The notes beneath the pieces were generated by a model. That model was not told where the DNA came from. It was given only the letters and a program-made list of their open reading frames with translations, and ran no database searches. Of a stretch of DNA of 64,000 bases, positions 47,037-57,856 are shown in pieces (the stretch's first letter is position 1; each line of letters begins with the position of its first letter). Location of the stretch: contig NZ_KB890684.1 of the NCBI RefSeq assembly GCF_000373185.1, positions 79,752 through 143,751 on the forward strand, written 5' to 3'. Position numbers and translations under genes: made by a program. The DNA is from Segatella paludivivens DSM 17968 = JCM 13650 (lineage in GTDB: Bacteria; Bacteroidota; Bacteroidia; Bacteroidales; Bacteroidaceae).

Positions 47037-49889
47037 TTAACCACATATAGACTTATAAATGCAAGTTTCGCATCGACTCTGATCTTCGGTTGGCAAAAAA
47101 GGTTTTGATGAATCAAAAATCTCTTCTGTCAATTGTTTCAGTCCGGCAACAAAATCTTCTTTAAATAGGGCTATATCCATAATTTTTTCTTTATTAAGAA
47201 GTAATGTAGGATCGTAATCCTTTGCAAGACTATGTTGAATAAAAAGCAAGGCAGGGCTTACTCTTATATTTTCAGGATTAATTTCCTTTTTATCCCTTAT
47301 TATCAATGCATATAGCATAGATTGCAAGAAATAGCTAGTATGGTTACCAATTTTAGAAGGATCAAAAATGTCATCAATAGAGTTTACTATAGCTCTGTTG
47401 TTATTTCCTGTTTTATAATCAATTATTCTTATTCTATTATTTCCACCTTCATCAATTTCATCAATTCTATCGATATTACCATATAGTTCTATAGTCTTTT
47501 GCTCGTTGTCTGCATTTACGGTTAAATTCATACTAACCTTTTTTTCCAGTCCTAAAATTCTGAAAGGTGCTAATTTTATGTCTATTCTAATCATCTGTTT
47601 GAGATAATCAAGAATAACTTGTCTATTGATTATTTGAAGTCCATTATAATCAATTCTGATATTTTTAGGAATCTTGAAGAGTTCATCTTTGAATGCATCG
47701 TCGATTATTCTACTAAGTAGCCCCTCATTTTTCACATCATCCTCTAAGTCACTCTGATGAACAACAGAACTGTTTATATATTTCTGATAGAACAATTCTG
47801 CTGCCTTATGAAAAATATTACCGAATATGCGGTTATCAATTTCGTCATCTTCATTATCTGGTTGCTTTATTCCTGCTATGTATCTATAATAATATTGCAG
47901 CTGGCATCTCAAATAAACAGAAAAGGCAGTAGGCGACATCTTTTCTATAGATCTTATGACAGTCATCACCTTATCGTCTTTGATAATAGGTTCCTTTTTA
48001 GGGTTAAGGGGATTTTGATTTGCATTAACATTCACCTTTTGTATCTCATGATTACCTTCTACCATAAGCTGCATCATAAAGCGGCTCATTTCGCCCGTAT
48101 TGGTATTACTTGTAGATTTATTGTACATTAGAGTAATATCAGTTGCCCTTTGCAGCAGACTATGAAAATAATATGAGTAGATGGCTACTTTATTGTCTAT
48201 GGTGGTAAGTCCATAAGCCTTTCTGATAGAATAGGGGATAAAAGAGGAATCATTTACACCTTTAGGCATATTTCCCTCATTGCATGACAATACCAAAACA
48301 TGGTCAAAATCAAGATTACGAGTTTCAAGTACTCCCATTATCTGAATACCAACCACTGGTTCTCCATGGAAAGGTATGCTTGTTGTTGATATAAGTTGAT
48401 TTATTAGTTTGGTATATGTTTTTATATCTGCTTCAAGATCACCAGACTTTATTAAATCTCCCAATCTATTAAGCAATGTATACATTCTGAACAGTGATTC
48501 TTGCATTAAAGGATCGGATTCATTTTCTTGTGAAAAATTATTGCCGACAAGTTGTAATACTTCGGTTAACCAGATATTTAGAGAAAGAATATTCAGATTA
48601 TCTTCTTTGAAAATCAAAGAAAGTCCTTCGTCTTTAGACAAATCAACTGAGGACTGATAAAATGTGCGCAGTTGTTTGTAATCATCCAGTATGTTTTGAG
48701 CTTTATCTGACACATATTTTATATAAGGATGTCGTAGCAACGTTTCAACCCATTTCATTCTGTATTTTCCATTGTCAGAGCGGTATCCCATTGTTCTTAG
48801 CGATATAAGCATCTTTACAAAAGAAGATACAGGAGACTGCTGTAGCGGATAACCTGTTGTAATATTAACATTTTCCACTTCAGAAGGGATACAATGTATG
48901 ACTGTCTGTAAGAGTTTTTCGTCAGCTAATACAATGGCTGTTAGTTTACTATCTTTATACCTGTCGTTATCAGTCAACCATTTTGATATATATCTGGCTT
49001 GTATGTTTTCTGTAGTAGCACTAAGATATTTGATATCTTTTTTACCGTCCAAGTTATGATATATCTCAGAATTAGAAATATCAAGTTCGTTAGGGAAGTA
49101 TTTTAGATACTGCCTAATATATGTACCGGCTTCATGATTGACAATACCACGTGATTTCATGAAATAGTCATCAAAATCCCAATAGAATTTTGCACGTCCC
49201 AACTTCATCAGTCTACTACACATTTCTTGTTCAACCTTTTGCATCATGTTGAAACCAACAAACAGGTAATTATCATATTTAAAGTCCAGAGATTCAGTTT
49301 CAACTACTTCACGATATAATGCGCCTTCATAGGCAATGTTTTGTGCTGCAAGTCGCTCTTTATAACTGTTATAAATATGGTCGAAATTACTCCATAGAGT
49401 TAGAAACTTACGTTTAATCTCAGAGTCTTGTTCTTCGCTAAAGTTACTAAAGAACTGTTTTAATATATCTTTCTGTGAATCTGTAAGATATGATAGATCA
49501 TCAAACTCATGAATGTCCTTCAGATTGGCAAAGACTTTTTGCGAATCTGCCATATTCTTATCTATATCATCAAAATCAGCTAGCATCAATTGTCCCCAAC
49601 CATAGAACATATCTAGGGTTTCATTCATCCCTGTGCATTCATTATATGTTTTATGCAAATCACAGATAAGTTTTATCTGTTCACCAACAGTCTTATCTGA
49701 ATGATTACGGAACAAATCGCTAATTGTAATATAAGTAGGACTCCATATCGGCTTGTCAACCAATCTAGCCAGTTCCTCGTTAAGAAACAAAGCAGCACGT
49801 TTGTTTGGAAATACAACAGCTATACGAGATAGGTTGGTTCCATATTTCTTTATGATGTCTTCTGCAACGAAGTGTAAAAATGTTCTCAT
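47037..49889 (-). CDS. AddB-like PD-(D/E)XK nuclease subunit
   Basis: A 950-residue partner of the AddA-like helicase in double-strand-break end processing. The N-terminal inactive-helicase-like part starts VVFPNKRAALFLNEELAR. The C-terminal nuclease has RIRIIDYKTGN (about 845, the D-x-K core) preceded by DRIDEID. Likely 4Fe-4S ligands are the Cys of RCQLQYYYRY (about 652) and CETC-CIYKSIC at the extreme C-terminus. Its start overlaps the AddA-like stop by 4 bp, so the two are translationally coupled. Confidence 0.85.
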   Translation of the reverse strand: MRTFLHFVAEDIIKKYGTNLSRIAVVFPNKRAALFLNEELARLVDKPIWSPTYITISDLFRNHSDKTVGEQIKLICDLHKTYNECTGMNETLDMFYGWGQLMLADFDDIDKNMADSQKVFANLKDIHEFDDLSYLTDSQKDILKQFFSNFSEEQDSEIKRKFLTLWSNFDHIYNSYKERLAAQNIAYEGALYREVVETESLDFKYDNYLFVGFNMMQKVEQEMCSRLMKLGRAKFYWDFDDYFMKSRGIVNHEAGTYIRQYLKYFPNELDISNSEIYHNLDGKKDIKYLSATTENIQARYISKWLTDNDRYKDSKLTAIVLADEKLLQTVIHCIPSEVENVNITTGYPLQQSPVSSFVKMLISLRTMGYRSDNGKYRMKWVETLLRHPYIKYVSDKAQNILDDYKQLRTFYQSSVDLSKDEGLSLIFKEDNLNILSLNIWLTEVLQLVGNNFSQENESDPLMQESLFRMYTLLNRLGDLIKSGDLEADIKTYTKLINQLISTTSIPFHGEPVVGIQIMGVLETRNLDFDHVLVLSCNEGNMPKGVNDSSFIPYSIRKAYGLTTIDNKVAIYSYYFHSLLQRATDITLMYNKSTSNTNTGEMSRFMMQLMVEGNHEIQKVNVNANQNPLNPKKEPIIKDDKVMTVIRSIEKMSPTAFSVYLRCQLQYYYRYIAGIKQPDNEDDEIDNRIFGNIFHKAAELFYQKYINSSVVHQSDLEDDVKNEGLLSRIIDDAFKDELFKIPKNIRIDYNGLQIINRQVILDYLKQMIRIDIKLAPFRILGLEKKVSMNLTVNADNEQKTIELYGNIDRIDEIDEGGNNRIRIIDYKTGNNNRAIVNSIDDIFDPSKIGNHTSYFLQSMLYALIIRDKKEINPENIRVSPALLFIQHSLAKDYDPTLLLNKEKIMDIALFKEDFVAGLKQLTEEIFDSSKPFLPTEDQSRCETCIYKSICG

Positions 49890-52800
49890 TTTATTTCAAT
49901 TATATTTTTAGAGTAAATATACCACAAGTAACCATTTACATCTGAATATCCCATATCATGTAATAGTTGCATGTATTCCTTGACTTGAACCTTGTGTTCT
50001 TCTCTAGGTGCGGCAAACTTAAAATCGACAACAATCATCTTTTTGCCATCTGTCATAACTCTATCTGGACGCTTTGTCTCAACTTTGTTATTTTCAGGAT
50101 TTACTTTTAATATAGCACATTCATTAAATACTTGCCATTTATCAGAAAACCACTCTTTAACTAATTTATTGTCAAAGCTATCACGAAGCATTTTCTGTAA
50201 TTTATCTGAAGTTATATTATTGTCATAAACAACGCCTTCTTCTTCCAACTTTCTTAAAGAATAATCTATATCTTTTTCTGTCTTTATTTCAGAGAGAATT
50301 GAATGCATCACGTTACCGACATTTATAAATTCTTTTTTCTGTATAGCTTGTTCGTCTTCTATGCCAGCTTTAACAAATTCATCGCTCTTATTACTTTGTC
50401 TGAATTTTACATTGTTTCTATGGCTAGTGATACTTAACGTTTCGTTTTTTGAAACGCCTCTAAATATATTACCGTCATTAGCCTTTTCTTTTACAGACAA
50501 GTCTTGTGGTAATTCACCAAATTCAAACTCTATAGATTGTTGATAATCGTTGTAATCGCCAACAACCTGAGTCCCAAGGATCTTGCCAATATTACCTAAA
50601 CATTCTTCTATAATAGCAGATCTAGTTGTGCCGTTTTTATCACGTTTGCCATATATATATAGCCCCATTTCTGCTCTTGTAAAAGCAACATATAGTAAAT
50701 TTAGATTGTCTACCATATTCTGCAAGTGCTCATGCGCATAGTCTGCTTCATAAATAGATCCCATCATTTGTTTCTTACTGAAATCAATTGGAACGACAGG
50801 CAGCTCATTATATGGTGAAAGATTAGGCTGGCACCAAATCACATTATTCTTTTCAAGTTTCCAATCGCAAAACGGCATAATAACAAATCTAAATTCCAAT
50901 CCCTTACTTTTATGAATTGTAATTAACCTAATACCATTTTCATCACTGCTTTGTATTGAACAATTGTGAATATTATCATCCCATTTAATTAAGAAATCTC
51001 TCAAATCGGGAATTCCGTCTTGCATATACTCACTAAGTTTATCATAGAAAGCACAAACGTATGCATTCTGGCTATCAAGAATACTTAAGTCAAAAATAGA
51101 GAATAGTTCCTCAGCTAAGTCCATCAATGGCAATCCCAATAGGGCATCCTTATTACTAAGAAATGTTTTTGGTAAAAGCGATTCTGAATATTCTGTTCCT
51201 TGAAATATATCATTATCTTTTAGTGTATTACCCTTAATTGATTTAATATATACTTTAACTAATGATGCTAATGCAATTTCATCATCCGGCATAGCCAGAA
51301 CTTTCATTGCATAGACCATAATATTAACAGCCTGAGAAGCATCCAAATGAAAAGCCTCGTCAGATACCAATTGAACCTCAGGCATATTTTGCATGAAATA
51401 GTCACCAACAAGTCTTATAAGAGGATTGGTTCTTACTAGAATTGCAATATCCTTATCAGCTACACCTAAAGTTTTCAGCTCTCTCACTTTTTCTAGTGTT
51501 TGAGCAAGCATACTTTCAGTATAGTCCTCATCTGGTAATAACTTAATTTCAACTTTACCGATATTTTCTTTATCTTTATTTTCAGGAATTTGCTGTTCTA
51601 CATCAGCATAAGCCTTTTTCATCTGTTCGGCTTCTTGCCCACAAATGTCTGATAACTCATTATATTCTACCTCACTAGCATATTTGAAAAATTCATTATT
51701 GAACTTTACTATATTTTTTGATGAACGATAGTTTGTTGCCAGGCTACATTCTGAGACTTCACCCTCACTGAATTGTTTGTCAATATCGTTTAGAAGTCTC
51801 CAATCTCCAGAACGCCATCGGTAAATGCTTTGCTTTACATCTCCAACGATAAGATTCTTACCTTGACGGCTCATCGTTTCTTTCAACAACACCTTGAAGT
51901 TTTCCCATTGTACAGTGCTGGTATCCTGGAACTCATCAATCATTATATTTTCAAGCTGTGCACCTATTTTTTCAAAGATAAATGGTGAATCAGAATCTTC
52001 TATCATCGAACTGAGCAATGTTTGTGTGTCGCTAAGCATAAAACGATTCACCTCATTATTCAATTCGGTTACTTTGTCACCTATACATCCCAAAAGACGC
52101 AACTGGCTGAGATGGCGTAGCGTAAGGTCTGCACTCTTATATAATTTAGCTTGCTTTATCCTTATGTTTTCTGCAGTATTAAGCATCTGCATCAATGTGT
52201 CGCATACTAAATCGTAAATAGGTTCACCTGGTTTAGCTAATTTTTTAACTACCCATTTCTCCGGAACAGATACTGCTTCTTGTGCTGTCTTATTAAATAT
52301 TTTTTCATCATCAACAAAATCACCGCTTTTCAATTTAATGAAATATCCACAAGGACCTGAAGACTTGCGTGAAAAGTCATCTACAGAAAAGCCATTTGCC
52401 TCAAGAGTATCAAAGAAATTATCAGCAACCTCAGCCAGTTGTGTCTTTGCCTTATTTCTTATGCTCCTTAACTTTTGACTATAGTTCTTAAAGAAATCTT
52501 TTTGTTCAAGGATTTGTGAAAGTTCTTTCTGATTTTTCTTATAGTAGTCTTTGAATATATTTAAGCCGAAATTTTTGATCTGAGATATTACATTCCACGA
52601 TTTGTCATCTTCTATATTTTCATGAATATAATCAAGTATCCAATATAATAGAAGCGAAGTTTCATCAAGACTTTCTATGAGTTCGTCAACAGCTTGTTGT
52701 TCAACTTGTGCATCATTAAGTTCAATCTTAAGATTAGCAGAAAGATCAAGTTCTTTTGCTAGATTTCTCAATACTGTCTGAAAAAACGCATCAATTGTCT

Positions 52801-53119
52801 CAACACGGAAATAATTGTAATTGTGTATTAGCAGTTGTAATGAAAACCATGCACGATCACGTATTTGCTGTTCGCTGAAAACAGATGTCTCTTTTATCTT
52901 TTCTAATAAAGTATCAGAGTTCTTCAATCCTTTTGCAATACCATACAAATCACTTAGGATTCGCATTTTCATCTCTTCTGTAGCCTTGTTAGTAAAAGTT
53001 ACAGCAAGCGTTTGCCTAAAAGATTGAGGATTTTCCACTAATAGTTTGATATATTCTAAAGCTAAAGTGAAAGTCTTTCCTGAGCCAGCACTGGCTCTAT
53101 ATACTGTTAAATTTTTCAT
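49886..53119 (-). CDS. AddA/RecB-like UvrD-family helicase-nuclease
   Basis: Superfamily 1A helicase of 1077 residues. Walker A YRASAGSGKTFTLALEY (about residue 8), motif Ia region QTLAVTFTNKATEEM, Walker B IMIDEFQDTSTVQW (about 390), VGDVKQSIYRWRSGD and the late motif LLYVAFTRAEMGLYIYG. The C-terminal PD-(D/E)XK nuclease domain ends KRPDRVMTDGKKMIVVDFKFA. With the AddB-like gene it forms a RecBCD-type recombination complex. The ATG at 53119 overlaps the upstream stop (TAATG); a TTG two codons earlier is less likely. Confidence 0.88.
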   Translation of the reverse strand: MKNLTVYRASAGSGKTFTLALEYIKLLVENPQSFRQTLAVTFTNKATEEMKMRILSDLYGIAKGLKNSDTLLEKIKETSVFSEQQIRDRAWFSLQLLIHNYNYFRVETIDAFFQTVLRNLAKELDLSANLKIELNDAQVEQQAVDELIESLDETSLLLYWILDYIHENIEDDKSWNVISQIKNFGLNIFKDYYKKNQKELSQILEQKDFFKNYSQKLRSIRNKAKTQLAEVADNFFDTLEANGFSVDDFSRKSSGPCGYFIKLKSGDFVDDEKIFNKTAQEAVSVPEKWVVKKLAKPGEPIYDLVCDTLMQMLNTAENIRIKQAKLYKSADLTLRHLSQLRLLGCIGDKVTELNNEVNRFMLSDTQTLLSSMIEDSDSPFIFEKIGAQLENIMIDEFQDTSTVQWENFKVLLKETMSRQGKNLIVGDVKQSIYRWRSGDWRLLNDIDKQFSEGEVSECSLATNYRSSKNIVKFNNEFFKYASEVEYNELSDICGQEAEQMKKAYADVEQQIPENKDKENIGKVEIKLLPDEDYTESMLAQTLEKVRELKTLGVADKDIAILVRTNPLIRLVGDYFMQNMPEVQLVSDEAFHLDASQAVNIMVYAMKVLAMPDDEIALASLVKVYIKSIKGNTLKDNDIFQGTEYSESLLPKTFLSNKDALLGLPLMDLAEELFSIFDLSILDSQNAYVCAFYDKLSEYMQDGIPDLRDFLIKWDDNIHNCSIQSSDENGIRLITIHKSKGLEFRFVIMPFCDWKLEKNNVIWCQPNLSPYNELPVVPIDFSKKQMMGSIYEADYAHEHLQNMVDNLNLLYVAFTRAEMGLYIYGKRDKNGTTRSAIIEECLGNIGKILGTQVVGDYNDYQQSIEFEFGELPQDLSVKEKANDGNIFRGVSKNETLSITSHRNNVKFRQSNKSDEFVKAGIEDEQAIQKKEFINVGNVMHSILSEIKTEKDIDYSLRKLEEEGVVYDNNITSDKLQKMLRDSFDNKLVKEWFSDKWQVFNECAILKVNPENNKVETKRPDRVMTDGKKMIVVDFKFAAPREEHKVQVKEYMQLLHDMGYSDVNGYLWYIYSKNIIEIK

Positions 53120-55179
53120 TACCAATGTCTAAATAGTTCAAAACCGAATTTACACCCAAACTCTTTTACTTGACCACTATCATTGCTGAGAAATACTCCC
53201 ATAGAAAAGAGTCGGGTAGTAAACCCATATCCCAATTCTATATATGGTTTGCAATCTTGTGAACCAAGGATGCTGGCATAAACTCTTTCCATCTCTATAA
53301 AATGTCCAAGAATAGGAATATGTGCGCAAAATAGCAACTGATTCTCATACGTTATATTTGCGCGTGTATACCATTTGGAATCGTTATATTTATTTGAGTT
53401 AAGAAGTTCAAATTCTCCACTCCAATCATCATTCCAACCACCAGGGATATGATTTTCTCTGAAATTACTATAATCAAGGAAGTAAGTGTGTTCGCTTTTC
53501 AAAGTATAGAAACCACTTCCTAATCTCATTTGCAGGGATTCAAGTCGTTTTAATTTTAACTTCCATTGTGCGTCAAATTCCATTCTCTCGTAATTGATGT
53601 TACCACCAAGAAATCCTTTTATTCCACGTTCGTAGTCTACAGCTACACTCGGACCATTCCAACCGATAGGGCGGTATTGTAATTCCAGGAGTGGTGCTAC
53701 AGAAATATATCCTTCAGGCATTCCTGCAAGTTTGTATCCTAGTTTATCAACCGCCAATCTGTTATGAAATATAACTCCTGCCTGTAAACCTATATAGTCA
53801 TTAAAATCATAATTGTTCACAAACTTAAAGTATCTATCCTTGAAATAAATCATGTTTTCATGATTATTTATGATGGAATCTCCTAATATTTGTTGCGCCT
53901 TATCAAGCACTTTACTATTGCTTATCCAGTTGCCGTTTCCGAATTCAAATTCTAAGAAACCGTTTTTTCTCTTGTTATACCAAAAAATAGTAGGAATTGT
54001 ATAATACAATTGCTTTTGCTTAAATGAATAACCGGCTCTAAAGCGTGTTGACAACAAGCTGTTAGGTGTAAACATATAGTTTAGTCTGACATCAACTCTA
54101 TAAGTCAATCCACGCCGATGGTCGTACCCCATATAAAGAGGATTTAGAATAGGATTAATTTTTAGATAACCTTCATTATTCTTGCCGAAATTACTTTTTA
54201 TTCTATTTACAACATTATCACCAACAATATCCCAGAGAACCTTTCTTATTTTATTCTCATTACTATTTACGTCAGCGGAATCAACAGAATCTTTCCTAGC
54301 ATTTGTTACATCATCGATCTTGTAAAGTAATGATTCTTCAGAAGTAAGCGGCACGGGACGTACATGTGCAAGAATATCCTTTTGGTTTTTTATGCTATCT
54401 GATAGCAATTGCGGTAAACCATAAAAAGCTTGAAATTGTCCTTCGGTTACATTACCCAAGAATCGGAATCTGCATAAGAGTTTAACATCAGTTGGAAGTA
54501 ATGACTTGATTCCGTCTTCACCCATGTTTATATCGAGAGAGAAATTAACCATATCATATTCCCCTTTCATGTTTGCACTAATAATTCTTCCAGAACTATA
54601 ATCAACCAATGCCTGCCCCTTAATAAGTTGGGTGTTATTCATCTTTGGCTTAAAGTCAATTTTTGCAGTGCCATTAAGTAAAAAGGTAACAAGATATTTA
54701 TAATAAATTCTGTTTGCAGAATTAAATGGTGATAATATATCTCCATTGAATATAGTTGAGCTATATATTTCTGGTGTAAGATACTTCAATACGGTGGTCA
54801 TGGTATTCCTATTATGTGGAATAGTTGACAACTCCGTAATTTTTTCTACGTCATAATTATTAAATCCTTTGAAATTTATCTTTTCATAAGTTTCACCTAG
54901 ATATCTGCGCTTTCCTCCATGGGCAACCGACCACATAGTAGGAACAGCAAGCAAAGTTATGTTACGTTTCTTTACGAACAGTGAGTATTTGGTATAAGAA
55001 TATGCGCTATATTTGGGTATATTGACGGTGTCAATACTACTTTCGTATTTGAAAATTCGATTAAGCAACATTTTATCAGGACGAGTTTTGTCGCTCGCCT
55101 TGACACTTGTTGTACTATACAGTATAATCAATATTACCGTAAAACATCTGATATATATGTTAGATAATCGTGTTTTCAT
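53119..55179 (-). CDS. DUF5686-type outer-membrane protein
   Basis: A 686-residue exported protein (signal peptide ending about TSVKA). It resembles the DUF5686 family of Bacteroidetes envelope proteins: LTPEIYSSTIFNGDILSPFNSANRIYYKYLVTF, then a QALVDYSSGRIISANMK-like repeat strand. The C-terminal ~350 residues are rich in alternating aromatic strands, like a beta-barrel. DUF5686 proteins usually begin with a carboxypeptidase-regulatory-like domain, which is not visible here, so this may be a shorter variant. Function unknown. Confidence 0.65.
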   Translation of the reverse strand: MKTRLSNIYIRCFTVILIILYSTTSVKASDKTRPDKMLLNRIFKYESSIDTVNIPKYSAYSYTKYSLFVKKRNITLLAVPTMWSVAHGGKRRYLGETYEKINFKGFNNYDVEKITELSTIPHNRNTMTTVLKYLTPEIYSSTIFNGDILSPFNSANRIYYKYLVTFLLNGTAKIDFKPKMNNTQLIKGQALVDYSSGRIISANMKGEYDMVNFSLDINMGEDGIKSLLPTDVKLLCRFRFLGNVTEGQFQAFYGLPQLLSDSIKNQKDILAHVRPVPLTSEESLLYKIDDVTNARKDSVDSADVNSNENKIRKVLWDIVGDNVVNRIKSNFGKNNEGYLKINPILNPLYMGYDHRRGLTYRVDVRLNYMFTPNSLLSTRFRAGYSFKQKQLYYTIPTIFWYNKRKNGFLEFEFGNGNWISNSKVLDKAQQILGDSIINNHENMIYFKDRYFKFVNNYDFNDYIGLQAGVIFHNRLAVDKLGYKLAGMPEGYISVAPLLELQYRPIGWNGPSVAVDYERGIKGFLGGNINYERMEFDAQWKLKLKRLESLQMRLGSGFYTLKSEHTYFLDYSNFRENHIPGGWNDDWSGEFELLNSNKYNDSKWYTRANITYENQLLFCAHIPILGHFIEMERVYASILGSQDCKPYIELGYGFTTRLFSMGVFLSNDSGQVKEFGCKFGFELFRHW

Positions 55180-55272
55180 TTTATCTTAGGGACAAAATTA
55201 TAAAAAAGGCTTTAAAACACCAAATTTATGCATCTTTTTAATGAAGTTAGTTAGTATTCTTTCTTTTTTTAG

Positions 55273-55280
55273 TATTTTTG
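55273..55280 (+). promoter_or_regulatory. -7 box of the GH10-like hydrolase gene
   Basis: TATTTTTG followed by C, 26 bp before the ATG at 55306; divergent from the DUF5686 gene. Confidence 0.5.
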
Positions 55281-55305
55281 CATTTATAAAAATTATAATT
55301 ATATA

Positions 55306-56796
55306 ATGAATCGCAGATTACTATTTGTTTTTTTATTATCAGTGTTAAATATATCCGTGTTTCACGCTCAACAGAAAAGAGAATTCCGTGCAGCATGGAT
55401 ACAGTGCGTAAACGGACAATTTATAGGGCTTGGCACAGAAGGTATGCAACAAACACTAAGAAGTCAACTTGACGAGATGCAACGTGACGGTGTTAATGCA
55501 GTTATATTTCAGGTGAGGGCAGAATGTGATGCCCTATATCAAAGTAATTACGAGCCTTGGAGTAGATTTCTTACGGGGCAGCAGGGTGTTGCCCCACAAC
55601 CATATTGGGATCCTTTGAAGTGGATGATAGACGAATGTCATAAAAGGGGTATGGAACTTCATGCATGGATAAATCCTTATCGTGCAAAGACAAAGACAAC
55701 ATCTGTTTTAGCATCCAGTCATATTGCAAATACAAATCCAGAACGTGTATTTCAATATGATAATCAATATATTTTAAATCCAGGACAACCAGAAAACAGA
55801 GAATATATTTGTAAGATAGCTACTGATATTACCCGAAGATATGATATAGACGGTTTTCACATTGATGATTACTTCTATCCATATCCAGCACCTGGGCAGA
55901 CTATTCCAGATGATAAAGAGTTCCAAAAATATAATAATGGAATTAAAGATAGAGGAGATTGGAGACGATACAACGTTAATCTTTTTGTGAAACAATTGTC
56001 TGACAGCATACATGCCGTAAAACCTTGGGTTAAATTTGGAGTTTCTCCTTTCGGTATTTATAGAAACAAGAAAAGTTCTCCTATAGGTAGTCAAACAAGC
56101 GGACTGCAAAACTATGATGATTTGTATGCTGATGTTTTATTATGGGTAAATAATGGGTGGGTTGACTATTGCGTTCCACAATTATATTGGCAAGTAGGGC
56201 ATAGCTCTGCCGATTATGAAGAACTAATTAAATGGTGGAACAAATATGCAAGTAACAGACCATTATATATTGGTGAAGACGTAGAAAGAACGGTTAAATT
56301 TGCAGATCCACAAAACCCACAGAGCAATCAATTGCCATATAAGAGACGTCTTCACGATGAGATGAAAAATGTAGATGGAACTGTGTTATGGTATGCAAAG
56401 TCATTTGTAGACAATATAGGTAATTATGCAACTACCATGCGTACAACATATTGGCGCAATCCTGCATTACAACCTCTTATGCCATTTATTGATTCAAAAG
56501 CTCCTAAAAAGCCTCGCGGGGTTAAACCTGTTTGGACAAAGGATGGTTATGTGCTTTTCTGGCGTGCTCCAAAAGGAAAGAATTGGGATGATGTAGCTTC
56601 TAAATATGTTGTATACAGATTTAATAATGGTGAAGATATTGATATATCTAATCCGTCAAAAATAGTAAGTATTACACCTGAAACTTTCTACAAACTGCCA
56701 TATGAAGATGGTAAAACAAAATATACATATATTGTTACTGCTCTTGATAAAATGAGTAATGAAAGTAAGATAGTAAAGAAGAAAATCAAATTGTAA
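55306..56796 (+). CDS. Exported family 10-like glycosyl hydrolase (GHL10)
   Basis: A 496-residue exported protein (signal peptide ending VFHAQ) with a glycosyl-hydrolase-like TIM barrel of the GHL10/PF02638 type. Seen: REFRAAWIQCVNGQF, GVNAVIFQVRAECDALY, GMELHAWINPYRA, YDIDGFHIDDYFYPYP and VDYCVPQLYWQVGH. A C-terminal Fn3-like domain spans about 400-496 (PKKPRGVKPVWTKDGYVLFWRAP ...). Substrate is not known; related proteins are thought to act on cell-envelope glycans. The next gene starts 2 bp downstream. Confidence 0.88.
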   Translation: MNRRLLFVFLLSVLNISVFHAQQKREFRAAWIQCVNGQFIGLGTEGMQQTLRSQLDEMQRDGVNAVIFQVRAECDALYQSNYEPWSRFLTGQQGVAPQPYWDPLKWMIDECHKRGMELHAWINPYRAKTKTTSVLASSHIANTNPERVFQYDNQYILNPGQPENREYICKIATDITRRYDIDGFHIDDYFYPYPAPGQTIPDDKEFQKYNNGIKDRGDWRRYNVNLFVKQLSDSIHAVKPWVKFGVSPFGIYRNKKSSPIGSQTSGLQNYDDLYADVLLWVNNGWVDYCVPQLYWQVGHSSADYEELIKWWNKYASNRPLYIGEDVERTVKFADPQNPQSNQLPYKRRLHDEMKNVDGTVLWYAKSFVDNIGNYATTMRTTYWRNPALQPLMPFIDSKAPKKPRGVKPVWTKDGYVLFWRAPKGKNWDDVASKYVVYRFNNGEDIDISNPSKIVSITPETFYKLPYEDGKTKYTYIVTALDKMSNESKIVKKKIKL

Positions 56797-56798
56797 AG

Positions 56799-57695
56799 AT
56801 GATAAAAAACAATTATAATCGCCCGGGTGAATACGACTATTATGTCGTTGAACATAAAGGGATGTTGTTGGAATGGCTCTTGGAAAATGTCAAAGGAATG
56901 AGTAAGTCTAAAATAAAGTCTACTCTTCAAGGTCGTGGCATAAAAGTTGAGAAAAAGATAGTTACTAGATTTGACTATCCTTTAACTGAGGGTATGAAGA
57001 TAACTGTAAGTAAGACAAAACAAAATAATAATACTTTTAAAAGCCGATATCTTAAGATCGTATATGAAGATCAATATCTTGTCGTTATAGAAAAGAATAT
57101 TGGTATATTATCAATGGCAGCTGGTCACTCATCACTAAATGTTAAAACAGTCCTTGATGATTATTTCAAAAGAAGTAATCAAAAATGTAGTGCTCATATT
57201 GTTCATCGTCTAGATCGTGACACGAGTGGACTGATGATATATGCTAAAGATAAGGAAACAGAAATGCTGCTTGAAGAAGATTGGCATAACATTGTGTTTG
57301 ATAGAAGATATGTAGCCGTGGTATCTGGAGAAATGGAACAGAATGAAGGCACTATTGCTAGCTGGTTAAAAGATAATAGTGCATACGTAACATATTCTTC
57401 TCCGGTAGATAATGGTGGAAAATATGCTGTTACACATTTTCACGTGTTAAACAGAACTACAGATCATTCACTTGTTGAATATAAACTGGAAACTGGTAGA
57501 AAAAATCAGATTAGAGTACATTCAGCCGATATGGGTCATCCTGTATGTGGAGATATAAAATATGGTAATGGAGATAATCCTATAAAAAGATTATGTCTAC
57601 ATGCTTATGTGTTATCATTTTATCATCCAGTAACGCATGAACCTATGAATTTTGAAACTCCTATTCCCCCACATTTTCGTCACATTTTTAAATAG
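56799..57695 (+). CDS. RluA family pseudouridine synthase
   Basis: A 298-residue protein with an N-terminal S4-like RNA-binding domain (about 20-70, LLEWLLENVKGMSKSKIKSTL) and a catalytic domain with the RluA signature HIVHRLDRDTSGLMIYAKD (catalytic Asp in RLDRDTSG). LVEYKLETGRKNQIRVHSADMGHPVCGD marks the conserved C-terminal part. It isomerises uridine in rRNA or tRNA; the precise site cannot be told. It starts 2 bp after the hydrolase stop, in the same operon. Confidence 0.93.
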   Translation: MIKNNYNRPGEYDYYVVEHKGMLLEWLLENVKGMSKSKIKSTLQGRGIKVEKKIVTRFDYPLTEGMKITVSKTKQNNNTFKSRYLKIVYEDQYLVVIEKNIGILSMAAGHSSLNVKTVLDDYFKRSNQKCSAHIVHRLDRDTSGLMIYAKDKETEMLLEEDWHNIVFDRRYVAVVSGEMEQNEGTIASWLKDNSAYVTYSSPVDNGGKYAVTHFHVLNRTTDHSLVEYKLETGRKNQIRVHSADMGHPVCGDIKYGNGDNPIKRLCLHAYVLSFYHPVTHEPMNFETPIPPHFRHIFK

Positions 57696-57700
57696 CATAT

Positions 57701-57856
57701 ATGGTACATAATTTTGGATATTTTATCTTTATACTTATTGCGATAGTAGTAGGAATAATTACGATTAAAAAGGTTACAGGTTGCCTTATAAAAGGCATTA
57801 TTGGCGTTGTATTAATTGCAATATTAGCCCTGTTATACTTTTTATATTTCAGTTAA
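57701..57856 (+). CDS. Small two-pass membrane protein, 51 residues
   Basis: An open frame of 51 codons starting MVHNFGYFIFILIAIVVG, with two hydrophobic helices (about 5-22 and 30-50) separated by a short basic turn (KKVTG). It begins 5 bp after the RluA stop and overlaps the last 4 bp of the convergent TonB receptor gene. Hydrophobic pattern and tight spacing suggest a real gene, but it could be chance. Confidence 0.5.
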   Translation: MVHNFGYFIFILIAIVVGIITIKKVTGCLIKGIIGVVLIAILALLYFLYFS

